Numbered from the stretch's first letter, positions 22,683-35,197 are shown. The stretch is DNA of 64,000 bases from Deinandra increscens subsp. villosa (GCA_039602395.1 JBCNJP010000023.1:94008030-94072029); one strand, 5' to 3'. The notes: generated from the sequence alone by a model not told the origin. A program made the numbers and translations.

Positions 22683-24061
22683 TAGGGGTGTGCATGGGTC
22701 GGTTTAGGTCGGTTTGGGCCCTTAACCGCAACCATAGCCGACTTTCAGTTAACAAAAAAACCTTAACCATAACCATCAGTTAAGTCGGTTTCATGTACTA
22801 GTGCGGGTCGGTTATGGGTCGGTTAACCAACTTTCTAAATTTTTAACTTATCATTATATGTAAGCCCAAATACTTGCTTAGACTCTTAACCAAACGAGTT
22901 GAAAAATTCTAGATAGTGTGCTGCTAGTTTTATAAGCTAAGTTTCACTTAAACTTTCCTATGTGTAATGATGTGGGATTGGAAGTTTATTTAAAAGAGTA
23001 GCTATCACTTACAAGTTTATTTAGGAAGAAATCTAAGACCGTCCTAATATTGTTTTCTTCAATAGTCTTAAGTATTATGAGGCATCTATTGCCTATTTGG
23101 ATTTTGGTTTTTAAAAAAAAACGTATTTGAATTGCAATAGTTATATCCAAGTAGTTTACTTTAAAAACTGATTGATAGAAACCAAAATTGTTATTTAGCT
23201 ATATAAATACATATGTATCTCTTGTATAAAATTGATTGATACATATGTATTTAAAAAAGGGTTATTGGCTTCAAATAATCCTAACTATCACTTTTTGGCC
23301 AATAATACTCCCAACTAACGAATTTCCCTCTGACACTCCCAACTATCGACATATTTTCCTCCACCACTCCCTCCGTTAATTTTATTTAACCATGTTAGTC
23401 ATCTGCCTACGTGGCCACAAGCCACGTAGACATCCACATAATCATTTTATACCATGTAGGACAGCCACATAAGCAGATGACTAACGAAGTTAAAGAAAAT
23501 TAACGGAGGGAATGGTGGAGGAAAATATATTGATAGTTGGGAGTGCCAGAGGGAAATTCGATAGTTGGGAGTATTATTGGCCAAAAAGTGATAGTTAGGA
23601 TTATTTGAAGCCAATAACCCTTTAAAAAATTGTATTTTCACAACAAATACAACATTAAAATAAGAAAAGTATCATTTCCATGACTTTAAACTGGATATAA
23701 TTAAAGACCTGCCTATTTTAAGTACACTTATATGGGGCAGTGATAAATAATTAGAAGATGGGAAAATGGGTATTGCTAGGTCAGAATTTGGGGCCAACAA
23801 TGAAATATTAACATTCACAAAAAAATTAATATTTTCAGTTAAAAGTGTCATTAAGATCTATATGGTTATATATAGAATCGGTTTGGTTTGGTTATGCTTG
23901 CTTAATTGAAAAAATGAATAACCGTAACCGAACCGCAAATATCGGTTTCGGTTATTTCGGTTCGGTTATTTTTGTTTTTTTGCTCGGTTCGGTTATTTCG
24001 GTTTGGTTTTGTCGATTAATTCGATTCCGGTTTGGTTAATTCGGTTCTTTGCACACCCCTA
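22683..24061. mobile_element. hAT-like element with GGTCGGTT/CGGTTTCGG subterminal repeats
   Basis: The 12-bp terminal inverted repeats are TAGGGGTGTGCA on the left and TGCACACCCCTA on the right. The subterminal zones are packed with CGGTT-type motifs (22690-22830 and 23875-24050). An 8-bp target duplication was not found, so the boundaries come from the inverted repeat alone. A foldback element is nested at 23259-23620. Confidence 0.6.
23259..23620. mobile_element. Mutator-like foldback element, 9-bp TSD
   Basis: The terminal inverted repeats exceed 100 bp (GGGTTATTGGCTTCAAATAA and its inverse). They are flanked by TTTAAAAAA at 23250-23258 and 23621-23629. A 9-bp duplication and long arms fit a non-autonomous MULE. 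No coding capacity. Confidence 0.75.
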
Positions 24062-24759
24062 CGTCCAAAGCAATATAACCACCTAAGAATCATAAAAATA
24101 GCCAAAATGAAGATTAGTTAAATAAACACCCCTCTACGGGCAAATAGTTCATGAGGTATAAATATTATAAAACCCATGAATTGAAAATGAAACCACCAAG
24201 TGACTCTATACGGACCAAAGTCCGGAAAGTCTCAAAACTTTAACTTACACCATAAACCACCAAGCATGATGTCCTTCAAATAATGGCACTCCTCGTGAAA
24301 AAAATACACAAAATAAACATTGGCCAATACCAAAGACTTGGGGAACAAAATGGCTATCTGCATTAAAGCACTAATTAAATAGAGATTATACTACACCATG
24401 AGAAACAATAAGCTAAGTCAACTAATACGGGTTGCGATCCGGAATTAAAAGATTTTGCAAATCCGAGAAACTGGTTGGATTCCCTTGCTCACTAATGTAG
24501 GATCAGAAAAGTCCCTCACACGAGATCTAAGCCTTATACAAGTGTGGAATTTGTGTATAGAACTGATTCAGACAAATAACCATACCATTTGTTTCAATTT
24601 AAATCGATCTTGACATTATTTTTAATATTATCTTTGTCATGCTAGTTTCAATTTGTTTCTATTTAAATCGATCATGCTAGTTTCAAATAATGAAGAATTT
24701 TCAAAAGAGTTTAAATGATAAAAAAAATCCCACACATTTATTTAGTTTATAAAAATTTA
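24062..24759. other. Intergenic DNA, nothing recognised
   Basis: No gene. Two copies of TTTCAATTTAAATCGATC (about 24593) or a close variant (24655) belong to the repeat family that follows. Confidence 0.4.
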
Positions 24760-24956
24760 GGTTTATCTAGAAGGAGCCTAACTGTGATATCATAACTATA
24801 ACGCCCAAATCCAGCTATGGCTGAAATTACACTATACATTGATGGGAATCGTTTATTCACCTAATTAATTATGACATTACATTATTTTCAATAAATAATG
24901 AACTTATTCAATACATTTTATAAAAAAAAATTTAAAAACCTTTTTCTCTTAACACT

Positions 24957-25075
24957 CAGAGGCGAAACTTAGCCCGGCCCGTCCGATTTTTTGCTTCGTC
25001 CGAAAAAAATTTATTTACTTAGTCCGGCCTCATCCATTTTGGGGCCACTGACTTTCGTCCCAAGTTTCGCCACTG
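24957..25075. mobile_element. 119-bp hAT MITE
   Basis: The 8-bp duplication TTAACACT lies at 24949-24956 and 25076-25083. The ends are CAGAGGCGAAACTT and the complement of CAGTGGCGAAACTT. Confidence 0.85.
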
Positions 25076-25227
25076 TTAACACTCGGCACATGTCATTCTC
25101 AATCAATCAATAACCTGACGTGCTTGAAAATAATAACACAAAATAACACGTCTAATTATAAACAATATACTCAATAGGCGAATAATAGGATCTTCTACAC
25201 TTGTAACTTATAAACATATAAACTTGT

Positions 25228-25736
25228 TAACTTTTTGCCTGACCCCTTGGATGGGCGCTCAACTCTCAGGCATGCCGACATACTTGTTTTTGGATGGCAG
25301 AACGGGAAACATGCCTGTGTCAATTTAACGGGGGTCTCTCCCCTTGTTGGGCTGAGGGTCAGTACCTTCGTGGCGGGGCAGGCGGCGTCCAGAGCGGCTG
25401 CCGGGAAAGTGAACAAACACGAGAAAGCGTGCATCGAGAACCAACATGTGTTTGTTTCCTTCGCCTTTGATACATTTGGGCATCTTGAGTCGGAGGCGGC
25501 TGCCATGTTGCGCCGGATCCAGAAAGTTATGTACGGGAATATCGTGGCCTCTAGATTGAAAAATGTGGTTTTCATGCGTCTAGGGTTTGCTATCCAAAAG
25601 GGGCTGGCGGCGCAGCTTGTTGCTCGTCTATCCTGTGTGGTGACTTGAGTCTTGTATGTTCATGTTCGTTTATGATTAAAAAAATTACTTAAAAAAAATA
25701 ATAAATAAATAAAAAAAATAAAAAAATAAAAAATAA
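25228..25736 (+). mobile_element. 5'-truncated retroposon with A-rich tail
   Basis: It is flanked by ATAAACTTGT at 25218-25227 and 25737-25746 and ends in a long A-rich (AAATAAATAA) tail. It is markedly GC-richer than its surroundings. Insertion by target-primed reverse transcription is inferred. Confidence 0.8.
25235..25648 (+). pseudogene. C-terminal part of a plant retroelement protein
   Basis: A 137-codon frame with no true start of its own: PLDGRSTLRHADILVFGW, GKHACVNLTGVSPLVGL, a middle ENQHVFVSFAFDTFGHLESE, and the end FAIQKGLAAQLVARL. I recognise this as the tail of a large plant protein usually annotated as a putative reverse transcriptase. The reverse-transcriptase core is missing here. 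The RHADILV...CVNLTG pattern is faintly like a PD-(D/E)xK nuclease fold, which I cannot confirm. It is a broken, 5'-truncated copy within a retroposed insert. Confidence 0.6.
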
Positions 25737-26085
25737 ATAAACTTGTATCTTATAACATATCAATTGTATCTTTTAACATATCAATTGTATCTTTTAACAT
25801 ATCAACTTGTAATAACCGAACTATCGAAAAAACATAACATATAAAATGGTCTCATAATGGTGCTTGGTACATGGCTATGATTATATTTCATTTTAGGATT
25901 GACATATACGTCTTCGGACATTATATTTCATTTTAGGATTGACATATAATCAAAACAATCTAAATTTCTGAAATCAAATAACATAACGTAATATCAAATC
26001 AAAACCGTTCATCACTTTAGGGGTTTATAAACGAATCAAATCATAACAGAAATCATAAACGATTTATATAAAAACAAAAACTAAA

Positions 26086-26505
26086 TTTTTTTTTGGAACG
26101 GCGATGTTTGGTCACGATGGGTTAGGACATCGCGCACCTATCCTACCTCCGTAGAGGAGGAGATGAGGGTCCACCCCACGACAGCCAGACATGAGTGTCC
26201 TAACCGTGCCTCAGCTGGGTCGTGTGGGCATATGGACGTTCCCCGGGAAAACCATGCGACTGTCTAGCAGGCCCACATGGGACCTCGTTGAAACCCGTAG
26301 GTTTCAACCCAAGCTTAGACAGTTGCAAGCCTCCACAATAGCAGAACTATCTGGAGTAACCTGCGTGCTGGGTAAAACCGGTCGGCATCATGACTCGAAC
26401 CAAGGTTGCCCTTGGTCATCAATCATTTGCCAACAGTGAGGTTTGAACCTGGGTTTCTCCAAAGTCCAAACAACACCGGTACCATTGAGACAATGCTACA
26501 ATGGT
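26086..26505 (-). mobile_element. SINE with 13-bp TSD
   Basis: The duplication AACAAAAACTAAA lies at 26073-26085 and 26506-26518. Minus-strand order is a tRNA-like head (TGTCTCAATGGTACCGG, then GGTTCAAACCTCAC), a GC-rich body, and a 3' end CGCCGTTCCAAAAAAAAA. The 82-codon plus-strand frame is antisense to it and is not a gene. Confidence 0.85.
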
Positions 26506-26950
26506 AACAAAAACTAAATAGATAAATCACTTAAGGGTCCAAAAACATATCATAATAAAAATCATAAACGATTCATATCCAACAATCAGTCCATTTACAA
26601 CTAAAAATAATAATAATAAGTTATTTGTACCTTCACACCAAAACGTTATTATCAATGCGAACCCTAAGCTTGCACCTTGATACGTGAGAAGCTTCTAGCC
26701 ATTTTTTTTTCAAAAATATATAATTTTCAGTTGTAAATATAAGAAACAATGCCTTCATTATTAGTAATGACCGATACCATATGGTCAACGTTCGTTTGAA
26801 TGACCAAAAACCATTTAAATGTCGACTATAACATTTTGTTTCAATTTAAATCGATCTTGACTTTATTTTTTATATTATCTTTATTATACTAGTTTAAACT
26901 AGTTTTGACATTTAGATATAATCTAAATCAAATAATAATGTAACGTTTTG

Positions 26951-27489
26951 TATGTAAGAATAGAGTGTGAGATTGAATGAAAAATGAGATGTTTGATAGC
27001 ACATTGTAATAGAATGAACCATTACATAAGAAATGTGATTTCTTTCATTTTTTAAGATTTTTATTCCATAGGGGAGAGTTGTTTGTTTTATTTTTCAATG
27101 AATGGAATGAAATTTAATTTTTTCAATTAGATTTCTTCATAAAATTTTGTGAAAAAGATTAAGAATAAAGAGTAAAAATAAAAATATAAAAATATGAAAA
27201 AAATGTAAAAATAATAAAATAAATATAATCTAAAAATAAAACAATAAATAAAAACAAAAAAATAATAAAGATAAGTTAAATTATAAAAATAAAAAAACAA
27301 AAAATAATAATAAAAAATATAAATTAAATTCTTTAATAAAAATGAAATTTTTGAAAAATATAAATATAAAACAAATATATTAATTTTAAATAGAAATATT
27401 AGTAAATTACATCCGATTATTTCCTTTTTACTAACCATCAAATAATAAGAAGCAATATTGTATATATATACAATAAAGAACGACACTTA
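26951..27489. other. Extremely AT-rich low-complexity DNA
   Basis: 27120-27400 is almost pure A-rich/AAT sequence. The 119-codon minus frame is Phe/Tyr/Leu low-complexity translation, not a protein. Confidence 0.7.
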
Positions 27490-30400
27490 TGTTTTCGTGC
27501 CAATTATGCCATTTTTGTAAATTTGATCAAGTTTGAGGGTGTTTTGGATATCAACACAAACGTACAGAGATATCTATCTCTGCCCCATCACGCCACCGCC
27601 AATTTCTTCTCTTTCTCTGCGTCAAACCCTACGCTACCATCTCACCATCCTTTCCAATCCCTTTCGATGACGAGTTTGCCGGTGAGGATTCTGGCCGCAG
27701 TTACGGATATGGAGGTCCAACAGTGGCGTGTTGATTCCGTTGTAGGTGGGAAGACGGCAGTCGCGGACCCGTTTTGGGTTTTCACAGCAGTGTTTGAAGT
27801 TCCGACCAACCGATGGTCACGCTTTACAAACAATTGTGAGAGAGATCTCACCCTGTTTCGAAAGGTGTGTATACGTTCGTTCTGTTTTTCGATCCGCAAC
27901 AAATCTCGAATCACTTGATGAAAAATTGAGTTTCTTTTTGTATATTTCTTTTATGGGTTGGATTAAAGTTAGGGGTTTTTTTCTTTTCTTATGTTTGTCT
28001 GAATTACTGCAGATCTGGTTTAGGGATCTGGATTCCGATTCGGTTCAAAATTAGGGAGGTCTGGAATGATAATCTGGTAGAAGGTAACAAGAAGGTGAAT
28101 ACGTGTTCTTTCTTCCATGTTCATCTGATTAGGCGATTTACTTCTGCTTTCATTTTAAGGTTTACGATTTCCTTTCTCATATGTGCCATTCGCTTCTATT
28201 GATTTAAACTCCACTGATTTTAGGGATTATGATTCCATTCATCGATACATAAATCTGTTTTTGTTGCAGGCGTTGGTCAGATGTTGTCTATAAAGAGGTA
28301 TTTATTCATGGAACTTTTGGTCTATTTTTATTCAAGAAGGTTAAATTGTGATATATATGAACTTCAAATTTTTTGTAATGTATTTGACATATCTGTGCTA
28401 ATGGCTATTTGATTTTGCATGGTTTATAAATTTTTTAGTCTGAAGTTGTTTACACCCACCTATACAACCTTTGAGTTATACATTTCTTCTGTTTGTAGTA
28501 AACTGAGGGCCTTAAGTTTTATAAAGTTTGGTACTTACTAATTGCATATTTTATGTTGTGTACGTATGTGAAATTCTTGATTATTCTATCTCTAATAGAG
28601 ATTCAAATGGATTAAATGAGGAATGAACACGCTAACAATTGAGTTTCAAGATCCCTTTACAGGTAAAGCCCTTAGTAACAGGTACAAAAGTAGATACTCA
28701 CACTGGTAAAAGAAATTTAAGGGTATTCAAAATTTTCAAGATCTCTGCAATATTTTTTTATTAAATTTTATCTTTTTTGCTTACAGGTATTCAAATTCAA
28801 TGTTGTCTCCATTGTGCTTTGAACGAAACTGTAGTATGTGTCCTGAAGCATATGATATGTTTTTAAATTATAATATATGTGTTTTTATTGTTCATTTAGG
28901 AGTTAATGTCTTTAGATGGAGTATAGTTACATTTATTCACTTGGAAATTCTATTTGTTAGCGTAAAGCTACTCATTTTCTCTTATTGAATTTCGGTCTCG
29001 ATTTCAGAACATATGCTTTGATGGTTTGGTGGACTATTTGTGACCTGCTACAATGAAGAACAGTTACGGTTGGATTTTTACAGGTTAGTTAATATTGCAT
29101 GGTGAAAAAGTATATTTATTGATGATATTCTTGGTTTGAAATGCTGGTTACCTGTGTACGTAGTCATTTACAGATAGGGGTGTCGAAAATACCCGAACCC
29201 GATTAACCCGACCCGACCCAAACCCAAATAAGGTAATTAGGGTCGGGTCTAATAGGGTCTAAAATGCTTAATCGGGTTATTCGGGTTAACCCGACAAACC
29301 CGAATTGTAGTTAGGGTCGGGTTTCGGGTTAAATTTTTAAAAAAAATCGGGTTTCGGGTTAACCCGAATAACCCGAATAGTAGTGGTTTAGATTGAAATT
29401 ATATACAAATAGATGTTTCACCAGCATGCTATAACGTTTAACTAAACAAAAAAAAAAAACGTGTATGAAACCAACAAATAATAAAACAAATATATAGTGA
29501 AAAATGATGTTGATTAGTCCACAAACTTAAACAACTTATATAATCATAAGTACGTTGAATAGGTTTTCCAAAACATCTAAGATTGCTTCCTCTCTAAAAT
29601 ATCAAGAACATATAAACATTTGGAATATAGAAAATATACCTGTTAAGATAAAATAAACAAAGCTAAAAGAAATCTTGCATGTGGCCATGTATCTTCTTCA
29701 CGTATACAAAGTCGAAATATCAACATAGGCAATATTCGATATTCATAAGAAACGGTCATTAGACAATGTCAAACACACACAAAGGAATGACTTTGAAATT
29801 AGAAGTTTTATATGAAAAGGAAAATAATGACAAATTTTACTTAACATGGAAATCATTGTTCGTCACTTATGCACCAATCAACTTCCATTACAAAGGCAAA
29901 TGAAACCCGACTAACCCGACTAGCCCGACCCTACTAACCCGAAACCCGACTTACCCGAACCCGACTAACCCGAACCTTAATAGGGTCGGGTTGCGGGTGA
30001 GATTTTTTTTCTTAAAAACCCGACTAACCCGACCCTAATAACCCGAAACCCGATCGGGTTGACCCGATTAACAGCCCTATTTACAGATATTTTACACATT
30101 CTGCAAGTTGATTTTGAAGACACATTTGACATTATGCAAGTTAATTGCCCATATTGCGATCTCCAATTTGTTCTTTTTATTGGGGACATGTTTAGAAAAA
30201 ACGCTGGAGATTCAAGTAAGACAACAAACGGTTTATAAATGTTTTGATTATATGGTCATGGTTTGTTCAGAAGCCTTTTAAGTTTATACTAAATTCTATT
30301 ATAAAGTTGATGTTGCTAGACGAGGTCAGTACTCTGTATTCCGAATAGATTGTGCCTAGAGAGATGTGACCCTGAATGTATATAATTGTTTTGGGTCGAT

Positions 30401-31500
30401 GGCATTATTTACTTCTTCGTTTTGGTTGTTATCGGTATGATATTGTTTTAGGTTATTTGTATGCCGAGCCATTCTTATTTCAGATGATTCTGGGTTGTAG
30501 GTAACTTTTGCTTCACTATTACTTTTTTTCAGGTCCTGCAGCAAATTTTTGTTGTTTTTTTTTTCCCCAGTTTCTGACTTGGCTCTAAGGTGAGGACAAA
30601 TATTTTTCTATTTCGTAAATAAGTCTTTTTCTTTTTAATTTTTGCTTCATTTTTTAGGCACCTGTAATTTCCAAGGTTTGGATGGATATTGTTTGCAGGT
30701 TTTCATAGGCCCACGAGTATCCGAAGTAGTCGTCCGTAATTACCAAGAAGTATGACTTTCCCCCTAAACCTGCTATAATTAAATAATTAAATTGACAAAC
30801 AAGTAATTACACTAAGAGATTTAAAACTCAAATTGAAAAGGAAATCTCTTGATGTTAAAATATAGATAGTATAATTAGTGTTGTATAATACATTTGAGCT
30901 TAAAAGTTGGGGCAATTTTGGTTTCTCATTGGCAGGAATTGTAGTGATCTTACAACTAATTTAAAAGGCTTAATTTGTTTACCAATGAGCATATATTTAT
31001 AAATGGGCATAATTGAGACATATTGATGATATACAATTTCGGAGACACATGTTTGTATACTATTTCTTTATGTTTTTTTGATAAGATTTTGTGGCTTTAT
31101 CAACTCATGGGTATAAACCATCCTGTAATAGTATCCCATTCCTCCAAAACACGGTTAAACTTTACCCGTAACCATTTCTTCATGCAGCTTCTTTTCAAGA
31201 AATTATAATGAAATGAGGTTTTCCTTAACCCCTAATTTTAATTTTTTTTAATTTCTGTAGGAGTGAGTAACGGGGCCAGGACCGACGTATGCATATCGAG
31301 GTTCATCATGTTTGCGAATGAGGTAAATATGAGATTGATGTATGTTCTGATTTTTGCAATTTTTTTGGGTAGTGTAGAAGGAATCATGACCATGAATTCT
31401 TTCACATCCTTTCTTGGCCTGACATTTGGGTTACCTTTTCTTTTAGGTTGGGGGAGCAACACACGAAGGGCCGGAATATAGAGAACGTCCCCAACATTGT
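27490..31500 (+). other. Possible transcribed noncoding or decayed gene locus
   Basis: The region starts with C/T-rich, leader-like sequence (27560-27660). It contains possible splice acceptors (TTACTGCAG at about 28005 and TTTTTGTTGCAG at about 28259) and possible donors, but no frame codes for a recognisable domain. The 131-codon frame at 27523-27918 (containing SLPVRILAAVTDMEVQQWRV) is of unknown nature. A hAT-like element is inserted at 29175-30079. Alternatives are a long noncoding RNA, a decayed gene or captured fragments. Coordinates are approximate. Confidence 0.25.
29175..30079. mobile_element. hAT-like element with CCCGA/TCGGGTT subterminal repeats, 8-bp TSD
   Basis: TTTACAGA flanks it at 29167-29174 and 30080-30087. 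It starts TAGGGGTGTCG and ends in the complement of TAGGGCTGTT. Both ends carry many ACCCGA/GGGTTA units (29195-29370 and 29905-30075), with a plain AT-rich core between. No transposase. Confidence 0.85.
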
Positions 31501-31508
31501 GCAACACG

Positions 31509-32207
31509 CAGGGGCGGACCCTTATTAGGCCCAGGGGGTCCCCGTGGACCCCCTCAACCTCGTACTTAAAGTGAAAAATTATGTGAACGTTTTTTTATAA
31601 AAAAAAGTTTGTGAAGAGGAGTTAATAAATACTTAGTTTGTGGAAAAAAAAAAAAAAAAAACAAGCAACTAGCCTAGTGGTAAGACCCTTTGTTAGATTT
31701 TGAAGGGGTGCAAGTTCAAATCTTGTCCTCAACATTTTTTTCCCCAGTTTTCTTTATTAATTTAAGTGTTAGATTTTGAAGGGGTGCAAGTTCAAATCTT
31801 GTCCTCAACATTTTTTTCCCTAGCTTTCTTTTTATAATGAAATATTACAATATATAAAACTATAGACTTTTTTTAATAAACAAACATTTTTTCATATTAT
31901 TTTTTTAACACGTTATTTTTTATTTTCTCTTTATTTCTAGCCATTTACTATTATTTTTTTTCTATTATATCGTTATTAATGTTACGATATAGATAGTTTT
32001 TATCAAATTATGTAGAGTTTTCTAATCAGTTATTTTTTCTTTACTCGCAATGTCGTGTCGCAACGCGCGCCTGCATTAAAAACTATTTAGTAAGTAATAG
32101 ACCAAATTTCTTTATGTACGTTTATATGAAACTGAAACAACTAAAACTAGTGACTCCGTAAAAAAATATTGTGGACCCCCTCAAAGACTTTTCTAGTTCC
32201 GCCCCTG
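31509..32207. mobile_element. Non-autonomous hAT with 8-bp TSD
   Basis: GCAACACG is duplicated at 31501-31508 and 32208-32215. The ends are CAGGGGCGGACC and the complement of CAGGGGCGGAAC, with GTGGACCCCCTCAA near both ends. The 699-bp element holds a tRNA-like sequence with a duplicated 3' half. Confidence 0.9.
31665..31822 (+). repeat. tRNA-like sequence with duplicated 3' half inside a hAT
   Basis: TAGCCTAGTGGTAAGACC is A-box-like and GCAAGTTCAAATCTTG is B-box-like. A block of about 60 bp including the B box (TTAGATTTTGAAGGGGTGCA onward) occurs twice, at about 31694 and 31769. It is probably a SINE or tRNA relic carried by the transposon. Confidence 0.6.
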
Positions 32208-32215
32208 GCAACACG

Positions 32216-33107
32216 TACAAAGATAATTAGACCTTTTGTTTTAGTGCAGACGTAGATACATACCCACGCTTGGCGTGGTTCACCACCATCTTTTGTTCAC
32301 CTAATGTACTATTTTGTTTAGCCAGTAGAAACCTCTCTTTTAAGCAATGATCTAAACTCCAGTACATGTACAATGGACTTGAAAGTAATATGTTTGTTAT
32401 ATTGTGGCTGTAAATCGTGAACTCAGGTTTTAATTAGCCAAAATTTTTAGTTAATTCTCCATTCATTAGGAAATTCTTGCGGGTATGTCAAATGTTTTAA
32501 TGTATGCCTCTTAGAAGATATTCTTTGGATTGTAAGTGGTATTTTGGAAGCGGACCATTCACCTATGCATTAGAAATATCAATCTACACACACCTCACCA
32601 TGAATTTTCTTATTCATTGAGGTGTTGCTCCTATTTAGAACATTTTCTTCAACATCATTATAAGATAAGATTGTAACCCATTAATTTAGGCTCCCTTAAC
32701 GTCATTATAAGATTAACCCATTAATTTGGCCTAACTTCAACTGCGGAAATTTCCGTTCATTTTTTCGCAGACGTTTATATTATTTCTTTTTCCTCAAATT
32801 TTTGATTTACACAACATTACTGTTTTCTAGAACTTCGACACTTTGATCACTCCAAATTTTCTTTTCAGATGCATCTTCATCGGGTTCAGATGACCCTCGC
32901 TCTCTACAATGACACGGGTTTTTTGTAATATTTTCTACTGAAATTGTGCTGCTTATTTTTTGGGTTGTAAAATAGTAATATAGTAGATCTAAACTTTACA
33001 CGTTAGTTTGTAATGCTTTCCTAGACTAGAAGTTTGATTGAATCTAAATCTGTAGACATCTCTATAGGTTTATTATACAAAACTGCATATTTGATATTAC
33101 ATGTTAA
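32216..33107. other. Intergenic DNA, nothing recognised
   Basis: No gene, clear repeat or insertion boundary was found. Confidence 0.35.
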
Positions 33108-33239
33108 CCCCGGCAACGCGCGGATTATTCTATGTTCGATTTTAGTTTATAAAAAAAATTCATTCTCTTATCCACAATAATGTTGTATGAGACTAATAAA
33201 AACCTTAGATACCGCTAGCAACGCGCGGTCGATTTCTAG
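33108..33239 (+). mobile_element. Helitron 3' terminus
   Basis: CCGCTAGCAACGCGCGG forms a hairpin near the end and is followed by TTTCTAG at 33239, then T: the plant Helitron 3' signature. A related hairpin, CCCGGCAACGCGCGG, lies about 100 bp upstream (33110), suggesting two related termini. The matching 5' end was not found. Confidence 0.65.
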
Positions 33240-33569
33240 TTTATTACATTCCTGAGTGGTAACCAAATACGACAATGGAATGATAATGATCCATTCTATT
33301 CCGTTGTATATTTTATTACTTCATACCAAAGAGACCCTAAATATTCATGAATGATTTCCAAAAGATTTTAAATAATGAAAAAAAAATCCATTGAATTACT
33401 ATTAGTTATGTTTAATGAAAACTTCGGTATATTACAACACCACCACTCTTAATAAAATTTTGTCCTCTGAAATTTTAAAGTACAAACCTACTAACAATAT
33501 TTCTAAATACTAAACTTAATTATTCAGGTAACAAACATATGCCAATTACCCACAGGTTTAGTTTAAGAT

Positions 33570-34300
33570 TTTAGGTTTATCTACAAGAATGAGCCCGATC
33601 TCTAATATCATAAATGTAAACGTGTCACTATATATATAGTAATCAAAATCCAAACATATTCCCTTTATTAAATTAAACATTACGATATTTAAAATAAATA
33701 CATGAACTTATTCCAAATTTGCCGTTCAAAAAGAAATTATATGAACTTATTCAATACATATAAAAAAAATCTTTTTATCTCTTAGAACACTATTTCTATG
33801 TCATTCCTACCAATCAATAACTTGACCTCCATAGAAACAAGAACACAAAAGTAGGTTTAAGTATGAATACATACTCAGTAGGCGAATAACAAAATCATAT
33901 ACACTTATAACTTATAAACATATAAATTTTATCTTATAACACATCGATTGTATCTTTAAAATTATCTACTTATAACTTGAAACTCATGTCTTGCAACAAA
34001 ACTATAGAAATAACATAACATATAAAAACTCATAAGGTGCATAGTACGTGGCTTAGATGATATTTATTTTCCTAAAATTGACAAATACTTCTCCGGACAT
34101 ACTCACTTATACATCATAACAAACGGGACATGTATCATTTCCTTAGGTACATCAAACGAGTATCAACTCATCAAGAGTAGCAAATATTATCCTTATATCA
34201 CCGGCATTTCTTAATCTACCCAAACTAATTAATTTCAAGCCACATATTAAAAACATGCTTTTCATTCAAATATAAACCTCAAATCGCTTTCAAGATTAAT
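33570..34300. repeat. Dispersed noncoding repeat, copy 2
   Basis: It shares AATAACTTGACCTCCATAGA-type and ATACTCAGTAGGCGAATAAC-type phrases with copies 1, 3 and 4, but lacks the portion downstream of about 34300. No gene. Confidence 0.65.
33713..33740 (+). mobile_element. 28-bp SINE/LINE tail micro-insertion
   Basis: CCAAATTTGCCGTTCAAAAA plus eight bases is the extreme 3' end of the local SINE family. It is flanked by an 11-bp duplication ATGAACTTATT (33702-33712 and 33741-33751). Confidence 0.8.
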
Positions 34301-35197
34301 GAGTCTGATCTATGATACCATAAATGTAGCACCTCAACCCAGCTATGACTGAGAATTCAAACATATTCACCTTATTAATTAAAACACTACATTATTTAAA
34401 ATAAATAAGGTAGTTATTCAATACAATTAAAAAAAATACAAAATTATAAATTAAAGTTTTAAAAAAAATCCCTTAACACTTGTCAGATGTTACTTTCCAT
34501 CAATCAATAACCAGATGTGCATAAAAACAATAACACAAAATAGCACGTCCGAGTATAAACAATATACTCAGTAGGCGAATAACAAAATCTTCTACACTAG
34601 TTGTAACTTATAAACATATAAACTTGCATCTTGTAATATATCGATTGTATCTTTAAACATATCAACTTATAATTTGAAACTTGTAACCGAACTATTGAAA
34701 AAAAAATAACATATAAAAATGGTCTCATAATAGTGCTTGGTACGTGGCTAAGATGATATTTCATTTCCTATGATTGACACATACGTCTCTGGATATATAT
34801 ACTTAGACTTATAGGGTAATCGGGACATATTTCATTTCCTTAGGACCCGTCTCCCAAGATCACATACTGAATGAGAGGATGTGTCACACCCTAAAATTTA
34901 TCTATACACCTCAATTAATACACCTACCTAGCAATCCTCATAAGAACTATAAATCAAAAAATAATCAAAACAATCTAAATGTCTGAAAACAAATGACATA
35001 ATATCAAATCAAAACCGATCATCACTTTAGGGACCCATAAACGAATCAAATTATAACAGAAATCAGAAACGATTTATATAAGAACAGAAACTATAATAGT
35101 TCATTACTTTAGGGTTCAAAAACATATCATATCATAACAGAAACCATAAACGATTAACATCAAACTACCAATTCATTTGTAATTAAAAATAATAATA

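Larger units (their letters stand above)
24760..26950. repeat. Dispersed noncoding repeat, copy 1 (with three insertions)
   Basis: The core phrases AACCTGACGTGCTTGAAAAT, ACAATATACTCAATAGGCG and TTATTATCAATGCGAACCCT recur at 33570-34300, 34300-36150 and 36385-37040. This copy carries a small hAT MITE, a truncated retroposon and a SINE, each with a target duplication. The repeat has no open frame; its type is unknown. Confidence 0.7.

Noticed and set aside
22565..22783. 72-codon frame containing MTKLYEMVNKKCGATKKNGR
   Set aside because: It runs from AT-rich DNA across the left terminus of a hAT-like element and has no recognisable domain.
27127..27486. 119-codon frame on the minus strand
   Set aside because: It is a translation of A-rich low-complexity DNA (Phe/Tyr/Leu runs), with no domain and no codon structure.
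29175..30079. Telomere-like repeats (AACCCGA, GGGTTA)
   Set aside because: The units are irregular and not TTTAGGG; they lie at both ends of an element with an 8-bp target duplication.
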